Shown piece by piece: positions 27,601-36,381 of a stretch of 64,000 bases of DNA. The position numbers and the translations under genes are program-made. Under the pieces are notes generated by a model. It ran no database searches. It had not been told where the DNA came from and was given only the letters and a program-made list of their open reading frames with translations. Each line of letters starts with the position of its first letter. Position 1 is the stretch's first letter. The DNA comes from Methylomagnum ishizawai (GTDB lineage Bacteria; Pseudomonadota; Gammaproteobacteria; Methylococcales; Methylococcaceae). The stretch is taken from the NCBI RefSeq assembly GCF_900155475.1, contig NZ_FXAM01000001.1, forward strand, positions 3,296,881 through 3,360,880. The letters are read 5' to 3'.

Positions 27601-28192
27601 TCAGCCGTTCGGAAATCGTCATCGTGACGATGGCCTTGGTGTAGTCCCCCAGCGTATCGGTGAAGGTGCCGATCCGTTTGGCGACATTGGTGCATAGCAC
27701 ATACTGCTCGATCTGGGCCGCGCCGCCCTCGTCCTGGATCAGCACATAGGTCGTCCCCACCTCGGGCAGGGCCGCGGTCTCGCGCTGCCAGATTTCCACG
27801 GCGCGGGCCCCTTTGACCTGGGTGCCGTAGACATAGCCATTCCATTTGCCCGCCGGGACGTAATACGCCTCGATGTAGGCGGCGTGGGCCGCGTGTCGGT
27901 CGAAATAATCGCGGGTCGAGAACAGGGTGGCGAACACCCTGTCATCCGCCGGGATTTCGGTCAGGGCCAGATGGCCGCGCTGGAGGCGGTCCTGGGTATC
28001 GGTATCGACCCCGGCGAATAACTTGCGGATTTTGACCCGCCCGCCCACCTCGTCGAGTTGGGCGCGGGCGTCGAACAGGTTGTGGAGCGCCCCGTCGACG
28101 ATCTCGGCGGCGGTCTGCATCCCGCCGCCCGAGTCGAAATCGGAATCCTCCTGGGAATGGAACAGCTTCAAATCGGCTTCGGTGATGGCCAT
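24695..28192 (-). CDS. Large phage tail structural protein
   Basis: 1165 residues, beta-rich throughout with repeated hydrophobic-Gly patterns (SLPPSDMEITATITP; VQVGSVTLTATDTAGNTVTA). No enzymatic motif seen. It lies directly after the tape measure block, where siphovirus-like tails encode distal tail and central fibre proteins. It begins MAITEADLKLFHSQEDSDFDSGGG, a start I associate with uncharacterised tail proteins of proteobacterial prophages (recollection, not verified). Confidence 0.65.
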   Translation of the reverse strand: MAITEADLKLFHSQEDSDFDSGGGMQTAAEIVDGALHNLFDARAQLDEVGGRVKIRKLFAGVDTDTQDRLQRGHLALTEIPADDRVFATLFSTRDYFDRHAAHAAYIEAYYVPAGKWNGYVYGTQVKGARAVEIWQRETAALPEVGTTYVLIQDEGGAAQIEQYVLCTNVAKRIGTFTDTLGDYTKAIVTMTISERLNHSFTGPDVSRVDPSADGTKAILRQTTAAGAAQYYGTKSLVAAADQNAQVVVVDTPFVQLVPASTMPVPHLDLNPNAVDTTLVPADNGVVSVALYANFGAGITLSLGSPLQIGSLSIQAGTTTLTDGKGTLYSGTTAVGTVNYPEGKITGSIACPPYPGLKTARFKPAAPLTTPQQSHAIKVAANTQFLVYTGILPTPPLPGTARIAYRAQGRWYELADPGDGVLVGVDSSYGVAQIRFATRSFTLSLTVLPDVDTWIVVTYGDASHTHSLAGTTLPKASVILDTVHDLAPGAVALSWAGGGATAQDDGHGGLVGGATGAVQYGANRIILQFGSLPPSDMEITATITPHINAHETLTAQVDSGGNIALALAHGNIIPGSIYLYLTVRPDWEAPLGYGLDETARLGFYDNGNGIFPDLDSAINYVGGTLGLTNPLSARPWWKPHWVLRDDGRFVMVEGSVEDITARIPDGARIDVYYTYGAPGSPAVETFTVSELSLDLTPSTMEAIVPGSLRLVLGDKTYVDLAGSISIYNPNTGELTGAGSLDYGSGRATLTDWSSGANAPSLSGLATRIGPVVVDEIAFRAPGAPVQVGSVTLTATDTAGNTVTATSDNTGLIAASGVAGRFNYKAGVGQVRFGDMVVAAGNEDQPWYSPALVVGGQIWKPRWVLADSIRYNCVTTSYLPVDSTRLGLDVARLPSTGQVPFVEAGNLALVHHTGTVTVPSPTAGATVDLGRADLERLWVRDANGQRVPGDRYTADLDAGTLTWAAPLPLAGYTPPLTVHHRIMHKTYVSDVTIDGAIVLQLPLPHDFPAGSLFSTVLETGDLQGHVERIFSQSIWEGVWSDVVVGGSPDAQYNQVDAPILVSNHSTKDRYALVFQTASTFQVVSKARGILARDIALGADYTLFNHVTNKPEWTVYSAGWGVGWQPGNVLRFDVVGAAFPVEIALTIQAGTHTVDLDHFTLEFMGDI

Positions 28193-28193
28193 A

Positions 28194-28589
28194 TCAGGTT
28201 TCGACGGTGATGAATTTGAGGGTGGGCAGCCAAACCTCGTCGGCGGCGCGGGCGCTGAAGCCGGTCAGGGGATTGGCCTTGATGGGATCGGGATAGAGCC
28301 AGCGCACGGCGTAGGCGTCGCCATCGGCGAAGGTCAGGGTCATGCGCTTGGCGGGATCGTCGGTCCAGGCCCGCAGGGCCAGCAGGTCGGCGCGGAGCAT
28401 CGCCCCCCAGAAGCCGTCCGGCGGGGCCAGGGTGATGGGACGGCCCGCGATCTTCACGGAGGTCTGCCGCACCACCGCGCCGCCCAGGGCGCGGGCGTCC
28501 TGGGCCGCGACCGCCGTCCAGGCCAGTTCGTCGGTCCAGACCAGGGCGTCCGGCAGGAGGATTTCGGTCGCGCCGTCGTTGAGGGTCAT
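28194..28589 (-). CDS. Small phage tail protein
   Basis: 131 residues, no recognised domain (WYPDPIKANPL-like C-terminal half, LPTLKFITVET end). It lies between the tape measure gene, which it overlaps by 4 bp, and the large tail protein, with 1 bp between it and the latter. Likely a distal tail component by position. Confidence 0.6.
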   Translation of the reverse strand: MTLNDGATEILLPDALVWTDELAWTAVAAQDARALGGAVVRQTSVKIAGRPITLAPPDGFWGAMLRADLLALRAWTDDPAKRMTLTFADGDAYAVRWLYPDPIKANPLTGFSARAADEVWLPTLKFITVET

Positions 28590-31500
28590 GCGCCGTACCC
28601 GTAGGATGAGAGTTGTTGCATCAGGGTGGTGAGGTTCGACAAGCTGGACGGGGTGCCCTGGGCGGTGGAGGTCGTGCCGTTCGGCAGCATGAGGACCAGG
28701 GTGAGGGTGCCGCCGGACGCGCCGCCACTGGACGGCGCGGACGTGGCCGCAGGCGTATAGCCGCCGCCGGCGGTGAATTGCGCCAGTTCGGTCTGGACGC
28801 GGGACTTGGTGGTGGAGGCCGCGCTGGACAGGCCGGAATAGTCCGCCCCCGAACCCGAACCGGAGCCGGAGCCGGAGCCGGAACCGCCGGGGGTGGAATT
28901 CGAGCCATGGGAATAACTGGCGGTGGGGGTGACGCCGTGGCTTTTCTGCCAGTCCGGGTTTTGCGAGTAATACCCGTAGCTGTTCGTCGCCTGGTTCTCA
29001 TGCGCCTGATTGGACTGGTCCATCCTCGCGTCCCATTGCGCGGCCTCGGCGGGATGGGCCTTGCGCCAGGCCTCGGACAGCGAACCCCGCAGCCGGACGA
29101 TCTGGTCGGCCTGGGCGATCATCACGTCGTATTGGGGGTCCAGCTTCCCGGCGATTAAATCCTTGAGGAACTGGCCGGGGTCGGCGACTTCCTCGGGGCT
29201 GCCGCCTTGGCGGGCGATACCCATATCCCGCGTCAGATAGGCCATCCCGCCATAGGACAGGTCGGACATAATGCGTGGATCGACGCCATTGGTATCGGTG
29301 ATGTGCCCGGCGAGGTCGCCGTGCGGGATGATGTAGCCGTCCGCGCTGGGGGAGAACAATTGCGGGCCGTTCTGCCCCACGTATTTGATGCTGGATTTGT
29401 CGTCGGCGACGAATAGCTCGATGCCCTCTTCCCCGACCAGATAGGTCTTGTAGGCCTTCACGTCGCCGCCCCCGGCCCGCTTGCCGTCCAGCTTCGCCAG
29501 CTTGGCCTGGTGCAGTTTTTCCAGGGCGCCAAGGGCGTCCCGGTAGTCGTTCGCCGCCTGGGCGTCGCCCGCCTGCTGGGCCTGCCGCAGCAGTTCCTCG
29601 ATGGACGCCTTGCGGGTCTCGTAGCTGCGGTTCTCGACCGCGACCAAGTTGCCGTTGAATTGGTCCAACTCGTCCAAAACCGAATTGACCGTGCTTTTTG
29701 CGGCGTCCCTCAAGCTTTCCAGTTTGGCCTTGGCGGCGTCGATGCCCGCTTGCAGCCCTTCCAGGTGCTGGGCGTTGAGTTCGCCGAAGCCCACCGTGGT
29801 CTGCATCGCGGCCCAGGCGAGGTTATGGCCGGACCGGACGGCCTCGTTGACGCCGGCCGTCAGGTCGTCCACGTAGGTCTTGCTTTGCTCCAGGCGTTGG
29901 ATGGCCTTGTTGGTCTCGTCCACCGTCGCCGCGTAGGCCAGCCATCCGCCATCGACATGGCCGGTGGTGGCTTCCAGCATGGCCGCGTAGACATCGGCGG
30001 TGGCCTGGCTCAACGCCTTCATCTTTTCGATGTTGTTGTCGAGCGGCAGCCAGACCCGTTGCAGGGCTTGGCCTTCTTGGTCCGCCGCGTTCGCGACCGC
30101 CTTGGAGGCGTCGGCTTGGTCTTTCTGGGCCTGGGCGTTGCGGTCGGCGGCGAGGGCGTTGGCGGCGTGGCGCTTTTCGGCTTCGGTGATCCTGGCCGCC
30201 AGTTCGGAGAGGCTCGGCCCGGTCTCATCCGCCACCGCCCTTTGCAGGCGCAGCGCTTCGGCGGCGTCCTTGGCGGCGCGGGCCATCAGTTCCTGGGATA
30301 CGGTCAACCCCTTTTCCGCAGCCGCCAATCCGTCCGCGCTCAACAAACCCTGTTCGTGTTCCTTGTCGAGGAGTTCGCGCTTGGCCGTGAGTCCGCTCAC
30401 CGCCGCCGCCAGTTCGTTGGCGCTACGGCTGGCCTTGTCCTGGGCCGCCCTCACCTCGTCCGCGCCGACACCGATCTTTTTCTGGGCTTCGGCGACCAGG
30501 GCGAACGCCTTCGTCATCTGGTCGGAGGTCAGTTCGCCCCTCTGGCCGAGTTCGACGATCTTGTCGCTGATCGCCCCGAGTTCGGCGGTGGTCTGGGCCG
30601 ATTGGACCACGTTGGTGAACGCCGATTTGATGACGCCGCCGGCGCGGGTGCCGATCACGCCCGCCGCGTCCAAGGTGGATTTGAGGTTGTCCAAGGCCGC
30701 GACACCATCGCGCACCTTGGCGCTGACGCCGGTGAGCGCCTGCTGGCCATCCAGGCCCAGCGCCTTGAACTGGGCCTGGGCGCCGGTTTTGATCGCTTCG
30801 GCCAGTTGGGCGCTGGCGATGCCGGTATCGCCCAGCTTGGCCTTGAGCGCCGCGATTTCGGCTTGCAGTTCCGGCCCGCCCAGCTTCTCCATCTGGGCGA
30901 GCAGTTCGTCGCGGACGATCTTGGCCGCGCCCTCGGAGCCTTCGCCCAACCGTCCCATGGCGAGGACCAGCTTGTCGGCGTTGTCGGGCTTCAGGAGGTC
31001 GTACTGGACGACCAGTTCGCCGAACTTCTTCGCGCCGCCCTCGGTGGCCTTAGCGGCTTCTTCCATCGACTTGGCGAATTCGCCGGTGGCCTTCTGCGCC
31101 TGCTGCTGGCCCGCCGCGATATCGTTCCCGGCCTTTTGCCCGGCCTGGCCGAGGGATTGGGTTTTATCGGCGGCGTTCTGGGCACCTTGCGCGGCCTTGT
31201 CCGCCCCGTCCTTGGCATCGGCGTACATCTGCTTGAAGATGGCATCCATCTCCACGAGACGCTGCTGATGGCGCTCCTCGACCGCCACCAAGGTGTCCTT
31301 GCTCACCAGCGCTTGGTAGGCTTCATAGGAATAGCGCAGGTATTCGTAGGACTTGGCGACGGCCTCCACCGCCGCCACCCCGGCCACCCGGAATATCTCG
31401 AATTTCTCACGAAGGGCGGTGCCGATGTCCCAGCCGACGATGAAGGCGCTCAGCCCGGCGAAAGCCACCTGCACCTTGGACACCTGGGTGGCGGCCTCGC

Positions 31501-33550
31501 CGATGTCCTTGGTCAGGTTGGGGCCGATGGCCTTGGCCCAGTCGAAGGCTTTGGCCCCGACCACGCCCAGGGCCAACAGCGCAAGGCGCAATGCCCCCAC
31601 CGAGGCGGCGGCGGTGGCCAAGCTGGCCGCGAGGCCGGAAATATGGGGGAAGGCGTCCTCGAAATCCGCGATGGCCTGTGCCGCCGTCTTGATGCCCTCG
31701 GCCACGGCGCGGATGGCGGGCAGGAACACGCTGCCCAGGTTGATGGCCGCGCCCTCGATGGCGTTGTTCATCAACTTCAACTGGTTCTCGGTGGTCGCCA
31801 GCCGCGTCTCGAACTCCTTCTGCATCGCCCCCGCCGCGCCGGTCTTGTCGGCGGCGATGCCCATGGCGTCGTCGAAGAGCTTGAGCGCCCCGACCAAGCG
31901 GCCGATTTCGTCCTGGTGTTCCTCGCCGAACATCCGGGTGAGAATCTCCGCCCGCGATTGCGCGTCCAGCTTTTCCAGGGTGTGGAGGAAACCGGACAGC
32001 GCCTGTTGGGGGTTCGCTTGGATTTGGGATGCGAGCGCGTCCGCCGATAGCCCCAGGTCGCCCAAAGCTTCCTGGAAGTCCTTGCTGCCCACCCGTGCGG
32101 TCTGGAGCTTGGAAAGCATGGCGTTGATGGCCGTGCTGGCCACCTCGGTCGGCATCTTGAGCGCCAGCATGGCATCGGCCAACCCCGCCGCCTGTTCCGC
32201 CGTCAGTCCGAACTGCTTGGCGGTGCCGCCGATATTGGCCAGGGCGGCCACGATGTCCTTTTCGGTCGCGGCGGTCTTGTTGCCGAGGACGTTGATGGTG
32301 TCGCCCAGCGAGGCAACCTGTTGGATGCTCAGGCCGAAGTTGTTGGTCAGCGCCGCCACGGCCTCCGATGCCTGCTCGACCGGGATATCGAAGGCGCTGG
32401 CGATCTTGGCCGCCAGCGTCACGAATTGCTCGATATCCTTGTTCGCGACGCCGAGTTGCCCGCCCGCCGCCGCGATCTTGGCGAGGCCGTCCGCGTTGAT
32501 GGGCAGTTGGGTGGCCATGGCCTTGAGGCGGTCGCCGAGTGCGGCCACCTGTTCGGCGCCCATGCCGGTGGTCTTGGCGATGTCGGCCAGGGCGGACTCG
32601 AACTCGATGGCCTGCTTGGACACGGCGTAGAGGGCCGTTCCCGCGCCACCGACCTTGAGGAATTCGCCATGGGCCTTGCCCAGCGCTTCGGCCCAGCCAT
32701 TGGTCGAGGACTTCAACTCGTCGATGCGCTGCTGGGTCTTGAGCGCGGCCTGGGCCAGTTCGGAATTGCTGAGGGTGCCCGAGTTCCTGAGGGTGTCGAA
32801 GGCATCCCGGACCTTCTGTATCTCGGCTTCGATCTGCCGGTGCGGCTTCACGTCCAGGACGCCACTGGCCAAATCGACTTGGGTCAGGCGCTCCGCTTCT
32901 TGCTTGAGGTCGGCACAACTGGAAACCAATCTTTCCGCCGCGGAATCGGCTTGCTTGAAAGCGGCGGCGAGGTCGGCCTGGGCCTTGTCCAAATTCGAGG
33001 TGTCCACCCCGACCGCCCGCATTTCGCCGTCGAGCTTCTCCAATTCCTCCCGGGTCATCTGGAGCTTTTCGCTCCACTTATCGGTGGCTTCTTCCGTGTT
33101 CTTTAATTGCGATCCCAGGACGCTGGAACCCTTTTCCGCGTTCTTCAGTTCCTTGGAAAGCGATTTGATCTCGGCGTTGAGACGCTTCACCTCCTCCGGG
33201 GAAGTGGCATCGACCAAGGCTTGGCGGGCCTTGTCCAGCGCCCCCTGAAGGCCGGAGACAGTGATCGCGGAATCCTTGAACTTCTGGGAAAGCTCGCCGG
33301 CACGGCGGGTGGATTCTTCCAGCGCCTTCTCGGCGGTGTTGGCCGCGCCGGATAGCTGGTTGAACTGGTCGATCAGCGTTTGCTGCTTGCCGAGCGCGGC
33401 CATCTGCTCGGCCAGCGCCCCGGCTTTGTCGCGGACCTCGGTGGCATCGCCGCCCAACTGCTCGATCTCGCCCGCCAGCTTGGCGACTTCCCCCAGTCCT
33501 TCGACGGCGGCTTGGATTTTGAGCGAGAGTTCTAGGCTATCATTCGCCAT
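28586..33550 (-). CDS. Tail tape measure protein
   Basis: 1654 residues. Residues 1-250 are heptad-rich coiled coil. About 290-620 match the tape measure core: FESALADIAKTTGMGAEQV, ITANGGQLG-like IAAAGGQLGVANKDIEQF, FGLTAEQAAGLADAMLAL and MFGEEHQDEIGRLVGAL. Hydrophobic helices near 690-720 are followed by long Ala/Gln/Lys coiled coils. The C-terminus has a Gly-Ser tract and a predicted globular tail. The protein sets tail length, so this size implies a long tail. It shares its start region with a divergent plus-strand reading frame. Confidence 0.92.
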   Translation of the reverse strand: MANDSLELSLKIQAAVEGLGEVAKLAGEIEQLGGDATEVRDKAGALAEQMAALGKQQTLIDQFNQLSGAANTAEKALEESTRRAGELSQKFKDSAITVSGLQGALDKARQALVDATSPEEVKRLNAEIKSLSKELKNAEKGSSVLGSQLKNTEEATDKWSEKLQMTREELEKLDGEMRAVGVDTSNLDKAQADLAAAFKQADSAAERLVSSCADLKQEAERLTQVDLASGVLDVKPHRQIEAEIQKVRDAFDTLRNSGTLSNSELAQAALKTQQRIDELKSSTNGWAEALGKAHGEFLKVGGAGTALYAVSKQAIEFESALADIAKTTGMGAEQVAALGDRLKAMATQLPINADGLAKIAAAGGQLGVANKDIEQFVTLAAKIASAFDIPVEQASEAVAALTNNFGLSIQQVASLGDTINVLGNKTAATEKDIVAALANIGGTAKQFGLTAEQAAGLADAMLALKMPTEVASTAINAMLSKLQTARVGSKDFQEALGDLGLSADALASQIQANPQQALSGFLHTLEKLDAQSRAEILTRMFGEEHQDEIGRLVGALKLFDDAMGIAADKTGAAGAMQKEFETRLATTENQLKLMNNAIEGAAINLGSVFLPAIRAVAEGIKTAAQAIADFEDAFPHISGLAASLATAAASVGALRLALLALGVVGAKAFDWAKAIGPNLTKDIGEAATQVSKVQVAFAGLSAFIVGWDIGTALREKFEIFRVAGVAAVEAVAKSYEYLRYSYEAYQALVSKDTLVAVEERHQQRLVEMDAIFKQMYADAKDGADKAAQGAQNAADKTQSLGQAGQKAGNDIAAGQQQAQKATGEFAKSMEEAAKATEGGAKKFGELVVQYDLLKPDNADKLVLAMGRLGEGSEGAAKIVRDELLAQMEKLGGPELQAEIAALKAKLGDTGIASAQLAEAIKTGAQAQFKALGLDGQQALTGVSAKVRDGVAALDNLKSTLDAAGVIGTRAGGVIKSAFTNVVQSAQTTAELGAISDKIVELGQRGELTSDQMTKAFALVAEAQKKIGVGADEVRAAQDKASRSANELAAAVSGLTAKRELLDKEHEQGLLSADGLAAAEKGLTVSQELMARAAKDAAEALRLQRAVADETGPSLSELAARITEAEKRHAANALAADRNAQAQKDQADASKAVANAADQEGQALQRVWLPLDNNIEKMKALSQATADVYAAMLEATTGHVDGGWLAYAATVDETNKAIQRLEQSKTYVDDLTAGVNEAVRSGHNLAWAAMQTTVGFGELNAQHLEGLQAGIDAAKAKLESLRDAAKSTVNSVLDELDQFNGNLVAVENRSYETRKASIEELLRQAQQAGDAQAANDYRDALGALEKLHQAKLAKLDGKRAGGGDVKAYKTYLVGEEGIELFVADDKSSIKYVGQNGPQLFSPSADGYIIPHGDLAGHITDTNGVDPRIMSDLSYGGMAYLTRDMGIARQGGSPEEVADPGQFLKDLIAGKLDPQYDVMIAQADQIVRLRGSLSEAWRKAHPAEAAQWDARMDQSNQAHENQATNSYGYYSQNPDWQKSHGVTPTASYSHGSNSTPGGSGSGSGSGSGSGADYSGLSSAASTTKSRVQTELAQFTAGGGYTPAATSAPSSGGASGGTLTLVLMLPNGTTSTAQGTPSSLSNLTTLMQQLSSYGYGA

Positions 33551-33579
33551 GGGTGTTCACATTGGGAGCGGTGGCAAAC

Positions 33580-33786
33580 ATGGGGCAACGGAATTTCGGG
33601 TACGGGATGATCGTGGCCATCGTGGCCTATGTCGTGGCGGCGGCGGTGTATGGGTTCGATCCCGCGGACTGGTTGATGAAGGTGATCGGCATGGCGGCGG
33701 TGGTGCCGCTGCTATGCCTAATCCCCTTCGGGGCCTTGTCCCTGTTGGCATCGCTGTTCAAGCGCCGCCCGGGCCGAAGCCCATAG
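33580..33786 (+). CDS. Two-TM membrane protein, holin candidate
   Basis: 68 residues from the ATG after a GGGAG-containing leader; a GTG at 33553 is an alternative start. Two hydrophobic segments (MIVAIVAYVVAAAVYGF and VIGMAAVVPLLCLIPFGALSLLASLF) precede a basic tail KRRPGRSP, a holin-like layout. It is the only plus-strand gene inside the late operon, fills the gap between tape measure and endolysin, and overlaps the endolysin 3' end by 69 bp antisense. The overlap leaves real doubt. Confidence 0.5.
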   Translation: MGQRNFGYGMIVAIVAYVVAAAVYGFDPADWLMKVIGMAAVVPLLCLIPFGALSLLASLFKRRPGRSP

Positions 33787-34284
33787 CGCCCGCCGGTCCT
33801 CGATGCCATTGGTGCCGCCATTGATGCGGCGAGTGATCTTGTCGAAGTCGCCCAGGTCGGCGAGTTCGTTCAGCCCCTTGGAACGCCAGAACCACGCCGC
33901 CGACAAGGCCGCGAATTCCGGTTCCTCCAGGCGCTCGGGGGCGCGGATCAGGTCGATTTCCAGGGCCAGCCCGGCGGCGCGGTAATTGTTCCGGCCCGTG
34001 ATCTGGATCAGGCCGCGCCCCAGGAAGCGCCGCCCGTCGCCGGGCACCGTGTTCCCCAGGTCTGCCCGGCCCTCGTAGCGCCGTTGCGCCGGGGTCGGCC
34101 CCCAGATTTCCCGGACATACTGGAACCGGCCCGATTCGTGGGCGATCTGGGCCAGGAAGGCGGCTTGGCGCTGGGGCGTGTCGATGCCGTAGCGCTCCAT
34201 GGCCTGGACGGTAGGCCCAAGCCAGCGTTGGGCGACGGATAAACGGCAGTGGCAGGCGTCCGCGAGTTGCTGGGCGGTGAGCAT
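33718..34284 (-). CDS. Endolysin, glycoside hydrolase 19 family
   Basis: 188 residues from the ATG of MLTAQQLADAC; an upstream in-frame start at 34329 is less likely. GH19/chitinase-like lysozyme signatures: FLAQIAHESGRFQYVREIWGPT with the catalytic Glu in HESG, then RFLGRGLIQITGRNNY and ITRRINGG. It would cleave peptidoglycan at lysis. It sits between tail tube and tape measure genes rather than in a separate lysis cassette. Confidence 0.9.
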   Translation of the reverse strand: MLTAQQLADACHCRLSVAQRWLGPTVQAMERYGIDTPQRQAAFLAQIAHESGRFQYVREIWGPTPAQRRYEGRADLGNTVPGDGRRFLGRGLIQITGRNNYRAAGLALEIDLIRAPERLEEPEFAALSAAWFWRSKGLNELADLGDFDKITRRINGGTNGIEDRRALWASARAALEQRCQQGQGPEGD

Positions 34285-34350
34285 GGGATTCCCCTTGGTT
34301 TGGAATAGCTGGGCCGGAACGGGCGCCATACCCGCCCCGGCGGCGCGGGA

Positions 34351-35091
34351 TTACGAGAAGACCAGGTTCGGCTTGAAGGTGAACAAGTCCCGGTCCGGCA
34401 GCTTGATGACGTCGCCCTTGAAGTTCACGTCCTGGAAGTCCTTGGCCCCGAGGAACTGGAACACCTGCCCCGGAATCACCGACACCTTGGGAATCTCCAG
34501 GAGGCCCGGCAGGCCATCGGAACTGTTCTCGACCTCCATCAACAAGGCGTAGTCGATCACCGACTCGGTGCCCGCGACGATCTTGTCGCCCGCCACCGCG
34601 CCCACGTCGAAGGTGATGGACTTGGAACCCGCCGTGCCGGAATTCAGCGCCTTGACCAGGCCCAGCCGTGCATTCACGACGAAATCCGTGCCCAGGGTCT
34701 TGCCGGTGATGGCGACATTGGCGACGTTCAACGCGCCCAATGAAACCCACTTGTCCAGCACCAGGGTCCGGGTCGCCGTTTGCGCGGTGGACGATCCCTG
34801 GCTGTAGGCGCTATAGGTGCCCAGCAGCGCCGCCGCCAGCAAATCCCCGGTCACCGCGTCGAAGCCGAACTCGACCTCGGTCGGCTTCTTCAGGTAGCGC
34901 ACCTCCTTGGCCTCGCCGAAGTCCTCGATCTGGGTCGAGGGGCGGACTTTCTTGTCGCCGTCCGGCTTGATGGTCAGCTTGGTGCCGTTCAGCGCGTCCG
35001 CGAACGCCAGGGTGGTCATGTCCCCGGCGTAGCCCGCCCCGATGATGGCGATCTGGAGATTGCCCTTGTACCAAAGTCCCGTTCCGCTCAT
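34351..35091 (-). CDS. Major tail tube protein
   Basis: 246 residues from the ATG that overlaps the upstream gene by ATGA; 26 more residues are possible upstream. The pattern LTIKPDGDKKVRPSTQIEDFGEAKEVRYLKKPTEVEFGFD and a tail-tube-like beta-sandwich organisation with alternating strands support a tube subunit. It lies upstream of the tape measure gene as expected. No sheath gene accompanies it. Confidence 0.65.
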   Translation of the reverse strand: MSGTGLWYKGNLQIAIIGAGYAGDMTTLAFADALNGTKLTIKPDGDKKVRPSTQIEDFGEAKEVRYLKKPTEVEFGFDAVTGDLLAAALLGTYSAYSQGSSTAQTATRTLVLDKWVSLGALNVANVAITGKTLGTDFVVNARLGLVKALNSGTAGSKSITFDVGAVAGDKIVAGTESVIDYALLMEVENSSDGLPGLLEIPKVSVIPGQVFQFLGAKDFQDVNFKGDVIKLPDRDLFTFKPNLVFS

Positions 35092-35456
35092 GGCGCTTGT
35101 ACCTCTTCGTTGAAGCTCAGAATTTCGATATCGCCCCGTGCGGCGCTGAGTTCCGCCGCCTCGGGACACATCACGAATTCGGCCCCGGCGGGATGCCGGA
35201 CGCCGTTGTGTTCATGGGACCGGTGCGCCCGGACCCGGACGCCGGTCACCACCAGCGCGTTCACGCCCTCCGGCGCGGGGCGTGGATCGGCCAGGGCGGG
35301 AATATCGCGGGTTTCCAGCGTGCCGGGAATTTCCACGGGCGGTGCCGCCGGGACGGGGGTCTCGGGTGGGGTGGGCGGTGCCCTGGGGGGAAGCGAACCC
35401 ATGGGCACGGGCAGCGCGATTCCTTCTTCCGGGAGGGGTGTTTTGGGGGGTTTCAT
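35088..35456 (-). CDS. Small phage protein with Pro-rich N-terminus
   Basis: 122 residues. Residues 1-60 are Pro/Glu-rich and probably disordered; the C-terminal half (VRVRAHRSHEHNGVRHPAGAEFVMCPEAAELSAARGDIEIL) is a compact domain like the small DUF7210-type proteins of tail modules. Function unknown. It overlaps its neighbours by 4 bp on both sides. Confidence 0.6.
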   Translation of the reverse strand: MKPPKTPLPEEGIALPVPMGSLPPRAPPTPPETPVPAAPPVEIPGTLETRDIPALADPRPAPEGVNALVVTGVRVRAHRSHEHNGVRHPAGAEFVMCPEAAELSAARGDIEILSFNEEVQAP

Positions 35457-35920
35457 GGTTTTACCTGCAAGGTCACGGGGATGACGATCTCCCCTTCGTA
35501 ATAGGGATGGTTGGTGCCCGCGTCGTTGCGGGTGTCGGCCTCGCCGCTCCACACCACCGGCGGGTCGGTGCCGATGGGCTGGGGTTCCAGGGCGTCAAGG
35601 ATCAACTCGGTCAACTCGTCGATGCCCTGGACCCCGAGATAAATCCCGTCCTCCTGCCGGTCATCGTTTAGGCCGAACAGGATGGATACCTTCCATTCGC
35701 GCCTGCGGCTGGGGCGGGCTTCCTTCTTCTGGGTCAACCGCGACAGGGCGAGGTAGGGGAAGTAATCGGCGGGCACGGCGGTCTCGGTGTCCGGGTCCGG
35801 GCGCAGGCCGATCAGGTGGCGCACCGGCAGCCCCGGATAGTGTTCGGCGAACCACGCGGCGAGGGCCGGATCGGTTTCGAGCCGGGCGCGGAGGTTGGGG
35901 AGCGTCGAGAGGAACGTCAT
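35453..35920 (-). CDS. Phage neck or tail-terminator type protein
   Basis: 155 residues, starting MTFLSTLPNLRARLETDPALAAWFAEHYPG with a C-terminal beta segment (EGEIVIPVTLQVKP). The size and location between head-tail genes and the tube protein fit a tail completion or terminator role. It overlaps both neighbours by 4 bp. Confidence 0.55.
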   Translation of the reverse strand: MTFLSTLPNLRARLETDPALAAWFAEHYPGLPVRHLIGLRPDPDTETAVPADYFPYLALSRLTQKKEARPSRRREWKVSILFGLNDDRQEDGIYLGVQGIDELTELILDALEPQPIGTDPPVVWSGEADTRNDAGTNHPYYEGEIVIPVTLQVKP

Positions 35921-36381
35921 AGCAGCCCCAGCTTGGCCGCGAGGACGCCCCGGCCAGCGGCCCGCATCCGGTCGCCACGGGCGGCGGAATCAGCGAAGAA
36001 GAAAGGAATCTTGCGGGTGCCGGGATGGGCGACGGCGCGGTGGAAGACGTGCCCGCCGCCTGCGCGGAACCGCAAAACCTTCCGGGCGCGGCGCTTGCCG
36101 CCCGCCCGTGGCGCGATGGCATGGGGCAGTGTGCCCTCTTCCATCCAATAGAGGTGCTTGGCTTTGGTGTAGACCAGGGCGCTGGGACCGTCGAGGGTCC
36201 GCCAGCGGAGGTACTTCCGGTGTTTGCCACGGTCGGTGAACGCCTTGCCCTGCTCGACGAAATCCAGGATTTCACCCTGGTATTTTTTCGCCATGGTGTT
36301 GGCGACCCTGGCGGCGAGCCGGGCTTCTCGCAGCGCGGCCAGCACCGACAAGGAATCGCCGGGGTTCCAGTCGATCTTCAT
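35917..36381 (-). CDS. HK97 gp10-like or P2 gpS-like tail completion protein
   Basis: 154 residues, strongly basic, with the helix-plus-beta organisation common to this class (LREARLAARVANTMAKKYQGEILDFVEQGKAF, HLYWMEEGTLPHAIAPR). It lies between head completion and tail tube genes. Assignment is by organisation and short motifs such as MEEGT.PH.I. Confidence 0.65.
   Translation of the reverse strand: MKIDWNPGDSLSVLAALREARLAARVANTMAKKYQGEILDFVEQGKAFTDRGKHRKYLRWRTLDGPSALVYTKAKHLYWMEEGTLPHAIAPRAGGKRRARKVLRFRAGGGHVFHRAVAHPGTRKIPFFFADSAARGDRMRAAGRGVLAAKLGLL

Noticed and set aside
29510-32050. 846-residue plus-strand frame opposite the tape measure gene
   Set aside because: Shadow of a high-GC gene; the minus strand carries clear tape-measure motifs and coupling.
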